This document shows, piece after piece, positions 23,166 to 32,951 of a stretch of DNA of 64,000 nt. Within the stretch, counting starts at the first letter, position 1; each line of letters begins with the position of its first letter. Position numbers and translations under genes: made by a program. The notes under the pieces are model-generated. The model did no database searches. It had not been told where the DNA came from and saw only the letters and a program-made list of their open reading frames with translations. The DNA is from Acinetobacter portensis (GTDB lineage: Bacteria; Pseudomonadota; Gammaproteobacteria; Pseudomonadales; Moraxellaceae), in the NCBI RefSeq assembly GCF_023158935.1, contig NZ_CP096120.1, forward strand, positions 1,364,001 through 1,428,000, written 5' to 3'.

Positions 23166-23560
23166 AGGTCAGTGTCCAAGATAAATCGTTTAAAGAAGTT
23201 TAGATGAATATAAATTCAAAGATAGGTGTATTGTCTTAAAAAAACACCCTAGCGTAAAGTGCGATAGACAAGATTTATCTATTAGATACACAAAAGACTA
23301 AAAATCTATCTCATTATTTAGATAGAAGCCGAATATTCATATTTTTTTAGTATGTATTTAGCGCTCTTATATGAATAAAAATAATGATTAAATAAATTAA
23401 TTGCCTCTTAATAAGTAAATATCAGCAAGACAAATAACAACATCAGTTAATTTGATGCATAAATAGGGCTATTTCCATATTTTTCGATAAGTTGAACTAG
23501 TCCATAATCCCAAGAAGTTGTACTATATTGCAACTTTAGAATTTAACTGTGTTAGGACTT
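23166..23560. other. Intergenic region between divergent tkt and metK
   Basis: 395 bases, AT-rich, presumably holding both promoters. I looked for a SAM-responsive riboswitch in front of metK and saw none, nor any clear terminator-antiterminator pair. No gene seen. Confidence 0.6.
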
Positions 23561-24727
23561 ATGCGCGAGTACGCTGTATTTACTTCAGAATCTGTAAGCG
23601 AAGGTCATCCTGATAAAATGGCTGACCAAATCAGTGATGCTATTCTGGATGCAATTTTAAAAGAAGACCCATATGCACGGGTTGCTTGTGAAACGCTTGT
23701 AAAAACGGGTGCTGTTGTACTTGCTGGTGAAATCACAACAACAGCAAATATCGACTTTGAAGCGATTGTTCGCAACACTGTGAATGGTATTGGTTATCAC
23801 CATTCAGATCTTGGCTTCGACGGTTCTACTTGTGCCGTAATTAATATGATTGGTAAACAATCTCCTGAAATTGCTCAGGGTGTTGACCGTCAAAAACCTG
23901 AAGATCAAGGCGCTGGTGACCAAGGCTTAATGTTTGGTTACGCAAGCCGTGAAACTGACGTACTTATGCCAGCACCAATTTCATATGCGCATCGTCTTAT
24001 GGAAAAGCAAGCACAACTTCGTAAGCAAGGTACTTTAGCTTGGTTACGCCCAGATGCTAAAAGCCAAGTAACGTTTGCTTATGAAAATGGTAAACCTGTT
24101 CGCTTAGATGCTGTTGTACTTTCAACTCAACACGACCCTTCTATTACTCAGTCTCAATTAAAAGAAGCTGTAATTGAAGAAATCGTGAAAAAAGTTATTC
24201 CTGCTGAAATGCTTCATGCTGGAACTAAATTCCATATCAACCCAACAGGTAAGTTCGTGATTGGCGGCCCTGTAGGTGACTGTGGTTTAACAGGTCGTAA
24301 AATTATTGTAGATACTTACGGTGGTATGGCACGTCACGGTGGTGGTGCTTTCTCTGGTAAAGATCCATCTAAAGTTGACCGCTCTGCTGCTTATGCTGGT
24401 CGCTATGTAGCAAAAAATATTGTTGCTGCAGGTCTTGCAGACAAGTGTGAAATTCAAGTGTCTTATGCAATTGGTGTTGCAGAACCTACTTCTATTTCGA
24501 TCAACACTTTTAATACTGCAAAAGTATCTGAAGATTTGATTATTGCTTTAGTACGTGAACACTTCGACTTACGTCCATATGGTATTACACGTATGCTTGA
24601 TCTTATTCAACCAATGTACCAACAAACTGCTGCATATGGTCACTTTGGTCGTGAAGGTTCTGATACTGCATTTACTTGGGAAAAAACAGACAAAGTTGAA
24701 GCACTGAAAGCATCTGCTGGTCTATAA
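23561..24727 (+). CDS. metK: S-adenosylmethionine synthetase
   Basis: Makes S-adenosylmethionine from methionine and ATP. 388 residues from ATG 23561 (AGGA six bases upstream); a GTG at 23549 is in frame but less likely. Diagnostic motifs are [20 protein letters not shown] at the start, [12 protein letters not shown] near residue 117, and [16 protein letters not shown] for the phosphate-binding loop. SAM from this enzyme feeds the radical-SAM BioB encoded in the same window. Ends at a strong terminator. Confidence 0.97.
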   Translation: MREYAVFTSESVSEGHPDKMADQISDAILDAILKEDPYARVACETLVKTGAVVLAGEITTTANIDFEAIVRNTVNGIGYHHSDLGFDGSTCAVINMIGKQSPEIAQGVDRQKPEDQGAGDQGLMFGYASRETDVLMPAPISYAHRLMEKQAQLRKQGTLAWLRPDAKSQVTFAYENGKPVRLDAVVLSTQHDPSITQSQLKEAVIEEIVKKVIPAEMLHAGTKFHINPTGKFVIGGPVGDCGLTGRKIIVDTYGGMARHGGGAFSGKDPSKVDRSAAYAGRYVAKNIVAAGLADKCEIQVSYAIGVAEPTSISINTFNTAKVSEDLIIALVREHFDLRPYGITRMLDLIQPMYQQTAAYGHFGREGSDTAFTWEKTDKVEALKASAGL

Positions 24728-24745
24728 TCTATATAGATTACCCAT

Positions 24746-24777
24746 AAAAAAAGCCTGCATTTATGCAGGCTTTTTTT
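24746..24777. terminator. metK terminator, bidirectional
   Basis: A7-GCCTGCA-TTTA-TGCAGGC-T7 hairpin between metK and the convergent zinc-ribbon gene, with A and T runs suited to both directions. Confidence 0.9.
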
Positions 24778-24785
24778 ATAACTCT

Positions 24786-25025
24786 TTATTTATGTTTATC
24801 GCTAATGACCTTAAAGAAACTCTCTGTCACTGGTATTTCTCTATAGTCTGTAAAATATAATTGTGTCATTTTTAAAATAACCACTAGCGCCAAACATGTG
24901 ATTGAACAAAACATCCAAAAACCATAAGGACTTTTAATATTGTGTGAACCACAATTTGGACATTCTTTTTCTGATGCCATAACTGCTTGATTACAACAAT
25001 TACAGCGATACTGTGTAGATAGCAT
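24786..25025 (-). CDS. Small zinc-ribbon membrane protein
   Basis: A 79-residue protein. A CxCC...CxxC knuckle (Cys8, 10, 11 and Cys22, Cys25) forms a probable rubredoxin-like zinc ribbon, followed by one hydrophobic helix at ~37-52 and a short polar tail. AGGAGG precedes the ATG. Function unknown; it could be an adaptor for a membrane complex. Confidence 0.65.
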   Translation of the reverse strand: MLSTQYRCNCCNQAVMASEKECPNCGSHNIKSPYGFWMFCSITCLALVVILKMTQLYFTDYREIPVTESFFKVISDKHK

Positions 25026-25208
25026 AAGAACCTCCTTTATTCACTTTTTTATTTTTATTTCAAAACTTAAATATTCTGTTTTGTTATTTAACAATATTTG
25101 ATTATTAATTGTGCATCAAGTCACATTTGTCGTTTTTTACATAACAACACAAAGTATATTTAGAATTCTTTAAGTGTAGAATCTCCTTTTCAACTCAAGG
25201 AGTACAAC

Positions 25209-25397
25209 ATGGTTCAATTAATTAAGAAAGGCGGTTTAAGAGAAAGAGCGAACAGAAGTCGCAAATATAAAGGCTCAGAAAATACTGAAACCACATTAAA
25301 ACCCAATACCTATGAGAATACTCAAAAAAAAGAGGAAACTACTGTTCCCTCATCTTCAAATCAAGTTCAATCTTCAGAAGAAAACTCTAGTATTTAG
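25209..25397 (+). CDS. Small basic/Ser-Thr-rich protein of unknown function
   Basis: A 62-residue hydrophilic protein. The N-terminal third is strongly basic (IKKGGLRERANRSRKYKG); the rest is low-complexity and rich in Thr, Ser, Asn and Glu, likely disordered. AAGGAG sits seven bases before the ATG, which supports translation. Its stop codon overlaps by a few bases the stop of the convergent LysE-type gene, with no terminator between them. Confidence 0.5.
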   Translation: MVQLIKKGGLRERANRSRKYKGSENTETTLKPNTYENTQKKEETTVPSSSNQVQSSEENSSI

Positions 25398-26029
25398 AAC
25401 ATCACAAAAGCTTCATAACACAACACAATTGCAAATATTAAAAATAAAGAGCCTGATAACACATCGATATAAGCGCCTGCGCGTTGATAAGCATCTTTAA
25501 TTTTTGGCTGAGATACAATCATCATTAACAATGTAAAGGTAATAAAAGTTTGTATTGGAATAATGAAAGCCAATTGTGTTTTTAGATATTCTCCTGCATT
25601 AGCACTTAGTGCTAAAGAAAATACGCTACTGAAATAAATTAAAGTTTTAGGATTAGCAAGATTGGTAAATAAACCTAATAAAAAATAATTTTCTTTCGTC
25701 TTTTCTACAACAACTTCATCATCAGCTTGCACCTTGCTCTTTAAAGCAGAAATACCACCTTTCAACATTGCCCAGCCCATTTTGGCTAAAAATAGACTCC
25801 CAACAAACATTAAAACTTGTTGAATCCAAGGAAATTGTTGGGTTAATACTGTAAAGCCAAGTAGTGTTAAAACCACCCAAACCACAATACCTACAGAAAT
25901 ACCTAAAATAATTTTTAAGGTATTCGTACGCGTTGTAGATGCCGAACTTTTTGCAATGAGCAAAACATCAGGTCCTGGGCTTAATTGAGCAACAAAGTGA
26001 AGTAAACAAATGGTTAATAACAAAGACAT
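25394..26029 (-). CDS. LysE/RhtB-family amino-acid exporter
   Basis: A 211-residue inner-membrane protein with about six hydrophobic segments. The family signature appears at the N-terminus (LSPGPDVLLIAKSSAS) and is followed by GISVGIVVWV. RhtB-type proteins export homoserine, threonine or other amino acids; the substrate is not readable here. The 3' end overlaps the convergent small-protein gene by four bases. Confidence 0.88.
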   Translation of the reverse strand: MSLLLTICLLHFVAQLSPGPDVLLIAKSSASTTRTNTLKIILGISVGIVVWVVLTLLGFTVLTQQFPWIQQVLMFVGSLFLAKMGWAMLKGGISALKSKVQADDEVVVEKTKENYFLLGLFTNLANPKTLIYFSSVFSLALSANAGEYLKTQLAFIIPIQTFITFTLLMMIVSQPKIKDAYQRAGAYIDVLSGSLFLIFAIVLCYEAFVMF

Positions 26030-26112
26030 AAATCAAACTAATTTTTAAAATTTAAGCGATTATACCTTTAGGTACATATTTTTACGCTACTATTCAAACT
26101 CAAAAACATAAA

Positions 26113-26140
26113 AAAAGCCGAGACATTTTTCTCGGCTTTT
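26113..26140 (-). terminator. fxsA terminator
   Basis: AAAAGCCGAG and CTCGGCTTTT arms with a T-run on the minus strand, 16 bases past the fxsA stop. Confidence 0.85.
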
Positions 26141-26155
26141 AGAAGATAAAATCTT

Positions 26156-26728
26156 TTACTTAGGATTAACATCTTTCATTTCAATTTTTTTCGCATCAGG
26201 CGTAATTTCACGCGCTTCACCATCAATAATCGTAGAGTCGCGACCACCTTGATGATTTTGCATGTCTTGCATTTGACGCATCATATCTGCAAATGGATTT
26301 TGACCTTGAGCACCGCCCATGCCATTCATATCGCCCATCATGCCACCCATCATTTTATTCATCATGGCTTGTTGACGTTTCATCATAGCGTTCATCATTG
26401 CTTGTTTAAAAATATTTTGAACACCAGGAATTAGAATAAGTACTGCTATTACATCGGTAATTAGACCAGGAATTAACAATAAAAATCCTGCAATAATTTT
26501 AGGTAAGTTTCCTGTTAAAGCAGGATCACCACCCATCTGCCCCATTTGCATTTGTTGCATTTGAGGCATAACCCCTGCCGAATACTTACGAATCATATTC
26601 AAGCCAATGAAGAATGCAGCAATATACCAAAAGAACACATACCACATGCTACCAACAAGGTCGCCTACGCCAATCCATACAAAAACTTCTAGAATTAAGC
26701 CTGCTAATACAATAAGAAATAATTTCAT
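26156..26728 (-). CDS. fxsA: FxsA-family membrane protein with Met-rich tail
   Basis: A 190-residue protein. The N-terminal ~120 residues carry the FxsA layout: a hydrophobic pair at residues 1-45, then GFLLLIPGLITDVIAVLILI. FxsA in E. coli is an inner-membrane protein known for suppressing F-plasmid exclusion of phage T7. Here a further ~70-residue tail follows, unusually rich in Met, Gln and Gly (residues ~112-165, for example MMGGMMGDMNGMGG). A shorter Met/Gln patch also lies at ~55-65. Confidence 0.8.
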   Translation of the reverse strand: MKLFLIVLAGLILEVFVWIGVGDLVGSMWYVFFWYIAAFFIGLNMIRKYSAGVMPQMQQMQMGQMGGDPALTGNLPKIIAGFLLLIPGLITDVIAVLILIPGVQNIFKQAMMNAMMKRQQAMMNKMMGGMMGDMNGMGGAQGQNPFADMMRQMQDMQNHQGGRDSTIIDGEAREITPDAKKIEMKDVNPK

Positions 26729-27088
26729 GAAAATTAATCTGATCTCAATAAAATAAATAAAGTTTACCGACCAACTGCTTAACTACTATCAAGCTTTTTG
26801 ATGCGTTTCTATAACAATATGGGCATTCTATAATTTTTAAAGGGTTTAAAAAAAATAGCTGAAAAATTTAAAAACAAAGTCTGTTTTAAACAATTTAGAT
26901 TCAAAACAGGATATGAATATAAATGAAAAATAAGCATGATTAAATCGAATATCTAACTATATAGCCAAATAATAGAAGAATTCGTTCAAAGTCTAAGCTT
27001 AATCACAAGCTTTCAGCAAAATACATACCATATTCATCTGCCTTATTATAATATTCATCTTACACCCTCAAGAAATTCTTATAAATTC
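26729..27088. other. Intergenic region between divergent fxsA and ruvC
   Basis: 360 bases of AT-rich sequence with no gene, RNA fold or repeat that I can support. It must hold the promoters of both genes. No LexA-type CTGT-N8-ACAG box was seen. Confidence 0.5.
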
Positions 27089-27637
27089 ATGGCATTAATT
27101 ATTGGTATTGACCCAGGTTCTCGCCTTACAGGCTACGGCATTATTGAACATGAAGGCTCAAAGCTTCGTTTTGTAGATGCAGGAACTATTCGTACTGAAA
27201 CAGCAGAAATGCCTGAACGCTTAAAACGAATTTTTGCGGGAATTGACCGCATTGTGAAATTTCACGGCCCCACGGAAGCAGCTGTAGAGCAAGTATTTAT
27301 GGCACAAAACCCAGATTCTGCTTTAAAGCTTGGTCAAGCTCGAGGTGCTGCAATTGCTGCACTAACCAATTTAGATTTAAACGTTGCAGAATATACCGCA
27401 CGACAAATTAAACAATCTGTCGTTGGTTATGGCGCAGCAGATAAAGACCAAGTCCAAATGATGGTCATGAAACTACTAAATTTAAGCATTAAGCCTCAAC
27501 AAGATGCTGCCGATGCCTTAGCCGCTGCAATTTGTCATGCACACGCATCGGGAAGCATGAGTAAACTTGCTGTTTTAAATGCGCTTGGTGTAGGTATGGC
27601 ACGTGGACGTAGCCGAGGTACGAGTCGTCGTAGATAA
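27089..27637 (+). CDS. ruvC: Holliday junction resolvase RuvC
   Basis: Endonuclease that cuts Holliday junctions with RuvAB in recombinational repair. 182 residues with [16 protein letters not shown] (first catalytic Asp), [11 protein letters not shown] (catalytic Glu) and a C-terminal [14 protein letters not shown] segment with the last acidic residues. A basic tail [11 protein letters not shown] ends the protein. ruvA and ruvB are not adjacent. Confidence 0.95.
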   Translation: MALIIGIDPGSRLTGYGIIEHEGSKLRFVDAGTIRTETAEMPERLKRIFAGIDRIVKFHGPTEAAVEQVFMAQNPDSALKLGQARGAAIAALTNLDLNVAEYTARQIKQSVVGYGAADKDQVQMMVMKLLNLSIKPQQDAADALAAAICHAHASGSMSKLAVLNALGVGMARGRSRGTSRRR

Positions 27638-27785
27638 TAGTTTTAAGTTATAAATAGCCTTTATTCTTTTAAAGTTAAAGGCTAAAAAATCATTGAAAAA
27701 TAAAGTAATAATTCACTTACATTAAAAACTGATAGCATAAACACTCAAACATAAAAAAAATATTAAGCACATAAGGATATATAAA

Positions 27786-28325
27786 ATGAAGTTTTACATT
27801 CTTTTCGGGGCACTTCTTTTTTCAAATTATTCCTTTTCAGGAATTTATCTTCAAAATTATGAAGCACCAAGAACAATAAAATACGGGGTAAATACTATTG
27901 TCTTTATGGAACCTAAAAAAGATGCTTGTTCACAAAAAATGTGCGTTGTCGTAACACCAAAATGGAATTCTGTAGAACCTAAAAAACTTCAATTGAGAAA
28001 TCATGTTGCACAAATACATGTCAATATTAGTTCTGCTTCTATACTTATAGATGGACAAGAAATTATTTTAAATACAGAAAATGACACAATTTTAAGTGAA
28101 AATTTAGATGGAACCAATAAATTAAGTATGCAAAATCACTATGCAAACTTTGACATTATTGAACGAATTATGAATGCTCAAGATGCAATACTAAAAATAC
28201 GTACTGCCAATGGAGAAACTGAATCTAGAATAAAAAGCAAAGGCAGTTTAAGTATACAAGGTGAAGTTTTCGAAGCATTTAAAAGTTCTGTAAAGGCAGA
28301 AAAACAAAAGTTAGGTATTGAATAA
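27786..28325 (+). CDS. Exported protein of unknown function
   Basis: A 179-residue protein with a signal peptide (MKFYILFGALLFSNYSFS). Two cysteines close together (CSQKMC near residue 50) could form a disulfide in the periplasm. No family recognised. Its 3' end is 10 bases from the left end of the IS256 element, which has therefore probably removed its native terminator context but not its coding sequence. Confidence 0.6.
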   Translation: MKFYILFGALLFSNYSFSGIYLQNYEAPRTIKYGVNTIVFMEPKKDACSQKMCVVVTPKWNSVEPKKLQLRNHVAQIHVNISSASILIDGQEIILNTENDTILSENLDGTNKLSMQNHYANFDIIERIMNAQDAILKIRTANGETESRIKSKGSLSIQGEVFEAFKSSVKAEKQKLGIE

Positions 28326-28335
28326 AGAAATTCTC

Positions 28336-29655
28336 GAGCCTGTAAATAATTTTGTGTAATTGCTTTTCATAAATTTAAAGGTGATTGCTTAAGCGGTCAC
28401 CGAATTCAATAATAAAGCGGCTCATGGCTAAACGCCAGTCGCGAATAGGCATATTCCACTTTTTAGACGCTGCATCAATTGCCAGGTAAATCACTTTACG
28501 TACAGAATCATCCGTTGGAAAGACTTTACGCTTTTTGATCGCCTGACGTATTACGCTGTTTAATGATTCGATCGCATTGGTGGTATAGATGGCTTTGCGT
28601 ATCTCGGCTGGATAAGCAAAGAAGGTATTTAGATTCTCCCAGTGTGTACGCCAGCTTTTGCTGATCTGTGGGTACTTGTCATCCCATGTTTGGGCGAATT
28701 GATCCAAGGCCATCAAGGCTGCCTCTTCAGTAGGTGACTGATAAACGGCTTTTAAATCCTGAGTGACGGCCTTGTAATCTTTCCATGATACGTATTTCAA
28801 GCTGTTACGCAGCATATGGATAATGCACAGCTGGATATGGGTTTGCGGGTATACGCTGTTAATGGCATCAGGAAAGCCTTTTAGTCCATCCACACAGGCG
28901 ATCAGAATATCCTGCAACCCTCGGTTTTTAAGCTCAGTCAGGACATTCAGCCAGAACTTTGCACCTTCATTCTCAGCCATCCACATGCCGAGCAGTTCTT
29001 TCTGTCCATCAAGATTAATGCCTAAGGCAAGGAATACAGCCTTGTTGATAACACTGCCATTATGACGGACTTTAACTACAATACAGTCCATATAGACGAT
29101 GGGATAGAGTGCATCCAGCGGACGGTTTTGCCATTCAGCGACTTGCTCCTTAACAGCATCAGTCACCTTGGAAATAAGCGTTGGCGATACATCAGCATCG
29201 TACATTTCTTTGAAAGTAGCCACGATTTCACGGGTAGTCATGCCTTTGGCATAAAGGGATAGAATTTGGCTATCCATTTGCGTGATACGAGTCTGATTCT
29301 TTTTAATTAGCTGTGGCTCAAATGTGCCATCACGATCTCGTGGTGTGGTGATCTCAATCTCACCATCATCGCTCAGCACGGTCTTACTGGAATAACCGTT
29401 ACGAGCATTTGAACCGTTCTTACGAGCATTCTTTTCATGTCCGAGATGTTCGGTAAGTTCGGCATTGAGAGCCGTTTCAACAGTGAGTTTAGTCAACAAT
29501 CGGGTGAATTGATTGAGATCGTCTTCTGTTTTGATTCCTTTAGCAAATTCTGCTGCAAGGTCTTTTAGTTTTTGTTCGTTCATCATGTTGCCTGACTCCG
29601 TTGTGAATATGAACATAGCAAATTCAGGCAATTACACAATTTAATTTACAGTCTC
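28336..29655 (-). mobile_element. IS256-family insertion sequence, intact
   Basis: 1,320 bases bounded by imperfect ~28-bp inverted repeats (ends share CTGTAAAT and TTGTGTAATTGC) and flanked by an 8-bp target duplication AAATTCTC at 28328-28335 and 29656-29663. It carries one transposase gene. The perfect duplication shows a single, fairly recent insertion between two genes. Confidence 0.93.
28375..29586 (-). CDS. IS256-family (mutator-type) transposase
   Basis: 403 residues from ATG 29586 (MMNEQKL), the family's usual length; an upstream in-frame start at 29631 is less likely. The DDE-type core shows YMDCIVVKVR, ACVDGLKGFPDAI and a C-terminal TTNAIESLNSVIRQ motif, all typical of the mutator/IS256 family. 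The frame is complete, so the element may be active. Confidence 0.95.
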   Translation of the reverse strand: MMNEQKLKDLAAEFAKGIKTEDDLNQFTRLLTKLTVETALNAELTEHLGHEKNARKNGSNARNGYSSKTVLSDDGEIEITTPRDRDGTFEPQLIKKNQTRITQMDSQILSLYAKGMTTREIVATFKEMYDADVSPTLISKVTDAVKEQVAEWQNRPLDALYPIVYMDCIVVKVRHNGSVINKAVFLALGINLDGQKELLGMWMAENEGAKFWLNVLTELKNRGLQDILIACVDGLKGFPDAINSVYPQTHIQLCIIHMLRNSLKYVSWKDYKAVTQDLKAVYQSPTEEAALMALDQFAQTWDDKYPQISKSWRTHWENLNTFFAYPAEIRKAIYTTNAIESLNSVIRQAIKKRKVFPTDDSVRKVIYLAIDAASKKWNMPIRDWRLAMSRFIIEFGDRLSNHL

Positions 29656-29678
29656 AAATTCTCTGGTTTCTGAAACAC

Positions 29679-30011
29679 CTAAAGATTTAAATGTTGTGCA
29701 AAATCTTTCTTCATTTCACGTAATGATGGCTGCTTTGAATAAGTTGCTATTAATGTTCTTCCGCTAAAACGTATATTTTTTTGTTGATTTGGATCAATAC
29801 GAATAAACACTAATTCTTCAAATTCATTTCGATGATTCATCTCACAAATAATAATAGCGCTACTTCTTTCTATAACAGAAAATTTCGGAAATGCCTCTTG
29901 AATAATTTGCTTAAATGATTTGTTTTTAGATGAAATATCATCTTTTTGTGTATACATGACCAGTGCAATACACATCAACACAACCACAGCAACAATTACA
30001 TATTTATCCAT
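29679..30011 (-). CDS. N-terminally anchored membrane protein of unknown function
   Basis: A 110-residue protein with an N-terminal hydrophobic helix (residues 4-20) and a hydrophilic domain of about 85 residues with a SAIIICEM strand. No family recognised. It lies 54 bases downstream of nnr on the same strand and could share its transcript. The IS256 element sits just past its stop codon. Confidence 0.55.
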   Translation of the reverse strand: MDKYVIVAVVVLMCIALVMYTQKDDISSKNKSFKQIIQEAFPKFSVIERSSAIIICEMNHRNEFEELVFIRIDPNQQKNIRFSGRTLIATYSKQPSLREMKKDFAQHLNL

Positions 30012-30065
30012 TTCAGCCTCTAATTCTAATTATTTAATTGTAATGTAATTACATCAAAATTACTT

Positions 30066-31526
30066 TTAATTATTAATTACTTTATATATCGCTTTAGACA
30101 TCTCAAAAGCTTGTAACCCACGCATTCCATCTTTAGCCAATTCATCACCTGCAATCGCATGTAACGTGACAATATCATGCAGCGCAATTTCTTCATCAAA
30201 TTGTGCTTTCAAACTTGCAGCTAAACCAGACAAAATATCCCCCATTCCACCAGTTCCCATTCCTGCATTGCCTGCTGTACAAATCCAAAGTTCATTATTT
30301 TCTAAAATTAAACTACCAGAACCTTTCAATAACCATTGCCCGTTGTATTTTTCTTTTAATGAATGAATTGTTTTAATTCGATCACTTTCAATATCTGCAA
30401 CCTGACAATTTAAAAGCTTAGCAGCCTCTCCAGGATGTGGCGTTAAAAAAACTCTTTCATTCATTTGTCGTGGATTTTTTGCTAAATACCATAAAGCGTC
30501 GGCATCTAATACAACATGCAAATTAGATTTTAAAATAAGATCAAACCAAGCTTGATATTGCGTTTTCGCCCATTCATCACGACCTAAACCCATACCAAAA
30601 CATACAGCATCAACCTGATTCAAAATTGCTTCTATATCTTGCTTATTCAGCTGATTAATATCTTTAAGCATGATATTGGGCGCACGTGACAATATAGCCA
30701 CGTGATGATTTTTATGACAGACAACCGTTACTTTTCCTGCACCTGCTGCAAAAGCAGATTCAGCCGCCATAATTACAGCACCACCCATTTCTGCATGCCC
30801 ACCAACGACCAATACATGACCATAACTACCTTTATGACCGAAAGCTTTTCGAGTTGGTAATGTAATATTTGTTGGTGCTAATTGTGCCACTGCATGAAGT
30901 TCTGAATCTTTTGGAATTAATGAAATAGTTTCGATTACACCTGTATATTCTTTTGCTTTTCCAGTGAATAATCCCGCTTTTAAAGCTAAAACAGTAAAGG
31001 TGTAATCTGCTTTAACTGCACACGGTAAAGGTTGTCCTGTATTTGCTTGCAAACCACTTGGAATATCAATTGCGACTTTTAAAGCCTTATGTTCATTAAT
31101 GTTATAAATAACATTTTGCCACTTTTCATCTAATTCACGGTTTAATCCAATACCAAATAATGCATCTACAACACAGTCATATTTTTTTTGAAAATTAAAA
31201 CCTGAAACTATTTTTATATTTTCTTCTTGTGTTTCTTTATGCGCACTCTGTAAATCTTGTGAAGTCCCTAATTCAGCAGCATAAATATCAACAGTAAAAC
31301 CATGTTGCTTTAAATATTTTGCAAGCAAATAACCATCACCAGCATTATTTCCCTGCCCACAACACACCGCAATATTTGAAATATTATGTTCTTTAAATAA
31401 AGCAATAAGACGCTGTAAAACTGACCAAGCAACCTGTTGCATTAAGCCATACGAACTATTTTGATGAGCAAACCAACGCTGTTCCCATGCTTGTATATCG
31501 TAGCTATGATAAACTTGCTGATGCAT
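30066..31526 (-). CDS. nnr: Bifunctional NAD(P)H-hydrate epimerase / ADP-dependent NAD(P)H-hydrate dehydratase
   Basis: Repairs hydrated NAD(P)H: the N-terminal YjeF_N-type domain (~1-215) interconverts the R and S forms, and the C-terminal carbohydrate-kinase-like domain (~220-486) dehydrates the S form with ADP. Visible motifs are GQGNNAGDGYLLAKYL, DALFGIGLNR, HGDxxxx-equivalent VLDADALWYL, LTPHPGEAAKLL and AGNAGMGTGGMGDILSG. It is divergent from queG with 22 bases between the two start codons, so their promoters must overlap each other's 5' ends. Confidence 0.93.
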   Translation of the reverse strand: MHQQVYHSYDIQAWEQRWFAHQNSSYGLMQQVAWSVLQRLIALFKEHNISNIAVCCGQGNNAGDGYLLAKYLKQHGFTVDIYAAELGTSQDLQSAHKETQEENIKIVSGFNFQKKYDCVVDALFGIGLNRELDEKWQNVIYNINEHKALKVAIDIPSGLQANTGQPLPCAVKADYTFTVLALKAGLFTGKAKEYTGVIETISLIPKDSELHAVAQLAPTNITLPTRKAFGHKGSYGHVLVVGGHAEMGGAVIMAAESAFAAGAGKVTVVCHKNHHVAILSRAPNIMLKDINQLNKQDIEAILNQVDAVCFGMGLGRDEWAKTQYQAWFDLILKSNLHVVLDADALWYLAKNPRQMNERVFLTPHPGEAAKLLNCQVADIESDRIKTIHSLKEKYNGQWLLKGSGSLILENNELWICTAGNAGMGTGGMGDILSGLAASLKAQFDEEIALHDIVTLHAIAGDELAKDGMRGLQAFEMSKAIYKVINN

Positions 31527-31548
31527 TGTTATTCCCTCTTATTTCATT

Positions 31549-32646
31549 ATGACATCATCCACACTCAGTCAAAAAATTCCTGTCAATCAACAGGATCCTG
31601 AAGCGCTTAAAGCATGGATTAAAGCTCAAGCTTTAGAATTAGGCTTTGCTGATTGTGTCATTGCACGTCCAGATGCTCAAGAGGAATTACCACGTTTACA
31701 AGAATATTTAGACCGTGGTTATCATGCAGATATGCATTTTTTAGCAGAAAATTTAGAAAAACGAGCCAATCCAACACTTTTAGTGCCAAATACCAAAAGC
31801 ATTATTTGCGTGCGTATGAACTATTTGGTCGAATCACCCAAACCGCGTTATGTACCAGATGAACCAAACACTGCAATTATTGCGCGTTATGCACGTGGGC
31901 GTGATTATCATAAAACCATGCGTGGTCGTTTAAAAACTTTAGCTTCTCGTATTCGTGAAAAAGTGGGCGATTTTGAATCTAGACCTTTTGCAGATTCTGC
32001 GCCCGTATTTGAAAAATCTTTAGCAGAAAATGCAGGCATGGGATGGACAGGAAAACACACCCTGCTTATTCATAAAAAATCAGGTTCATTTTTTGTTTTA
32101 GGTGAATTATTTACATCCCTCGAACTTCCTTTCGATAGCCCGACAACTAAACACTGTGGGTCTTGTACAGCATGTATTGATATTTGCCCAACTCAAGCAA
32201 TTGTTGAGCCTTATATGCTTGATGCGCGTAAATGTATTGCTTATCTTACCATTGAATTTCAAGGTATTATTCCTGAAGAGTTACGTCGTGGAATAGGAAA
32301 CAGAGTATTTGGATGTGATGATTGTCAACTTATTTGTCCTTGGAATGGCTTTGCCAAAACAACTCCAATTGAAGACTTTCACCCTCGACATGGTTTAGAT
32401 CAAGCATCGCTCCTTGATTTATGGCAATGGAGCGAAGAAACATTTTTAGCCAAAACTGAAGGTAGTCCGCTACGAAGAACAGGCTATCAAAGCTTCATGC
32501 GAAATATTGCAATTGGCTTAGGTAATGCTCCGTTTAATAGTGCAATTATCAAAAGTTTGGAACAAAATAAATTACTACATGATGACATTGTGCAAGTCCA
32601 TATTGATTGGGCAATTCAAGAACAACTCAAAAAATGTCAGTATTAA
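31549..32646 (+). CDS. queG: Epoxyqueuosine reductase QueG
   Basis: Cobalamin- and Fe-S-dependent enzyme for the last step of queuosine synthesis in tRNA. 365 residues. The two [4Fe-4S] motifs are CGSCTACIDICPTQAI and CDDCQLICPWNGF, and the N-terminal domain holds the DUF1730-type sequence MNYLVESP. The start overlaps the divergent nnr promoter region. The Fe-S clusters would come from the isc system at 56.6-62.1 kb. Confidence 0.95.
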   Translation: MTSSTLSQKIPVNQQDPEALKAWIKAQALELGFADCVIARPDAQEELPRLQEYLDRGYHADMHFLAENLEKRANPTLLVPNTKSIICVRMNYLVESPKPRYVPDEPNTAIIARYARGRDYHKTMRGRLKTLASRIREKVGDFESRPFADSAPVFEKSLAENAGMGWTGKHTLLIHKKSGSFFVLGELFTSLELPFDSPTTKHCGSCTACIDICPTQAIVEPYMLDARKCIAYLTIEFQGIIPEELRRGIGNRVFGCDDCQLICPWNGFAKTTPIEDFHPRHGLDQASLLDLWQWSEETFLAKTEGSPLRRTGYQSFMRNIAIGLGNAPFNSAIIKSLEQNKLLHDDIVQVHIDWAIQEQLKKCQY

Positions 32647-32951
32647 GATTAAATTATTAACTTATTCTAATGATTTTATCTTGCAAATTTTAATTTCCAA
32701 TTCATTACAAAATTTGCAAAATAGAATCATCTTAGTTGCACATTCAGCACAATATACAAAAACACAAAATAAAACTTTGCGACCAATTAACCAATAAAAC
32801 ACCAAAGATTGCAAGTAAATATACGATCATATATTTATCTTAAAAGTGCTTTTATAATCTGTAATGTTTGCAGAATTTTGAAATTTTATGCCTTTGCGTT
32901 CATATAATTTTCTGTATGATTAATGAAGATAAAATAATCATGGAAATTATG
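32647..32951. other. Intergenic region upstream of bioB
   Basis: 305 AT-rich bases between queG and bioB. No terminator, biotin operator palindrome or gene that I can support; short open frames here overlap queG or have no ribosome-binding site. Confidence 0.5.

Noticed and set aside
23166..23560. Possible SAM riboswitch upstream of metK
   Set aside because: No conserved riboswitch core or terminator-antiterminator pair was visible in this gap.
32647..32868. A 90-codon frame overlapping the end of queG and the gap before bioB
   Set aside because: It starts inside queG in another frame, has no ribosome-binding site and is AT-rich low-complexity sequence.
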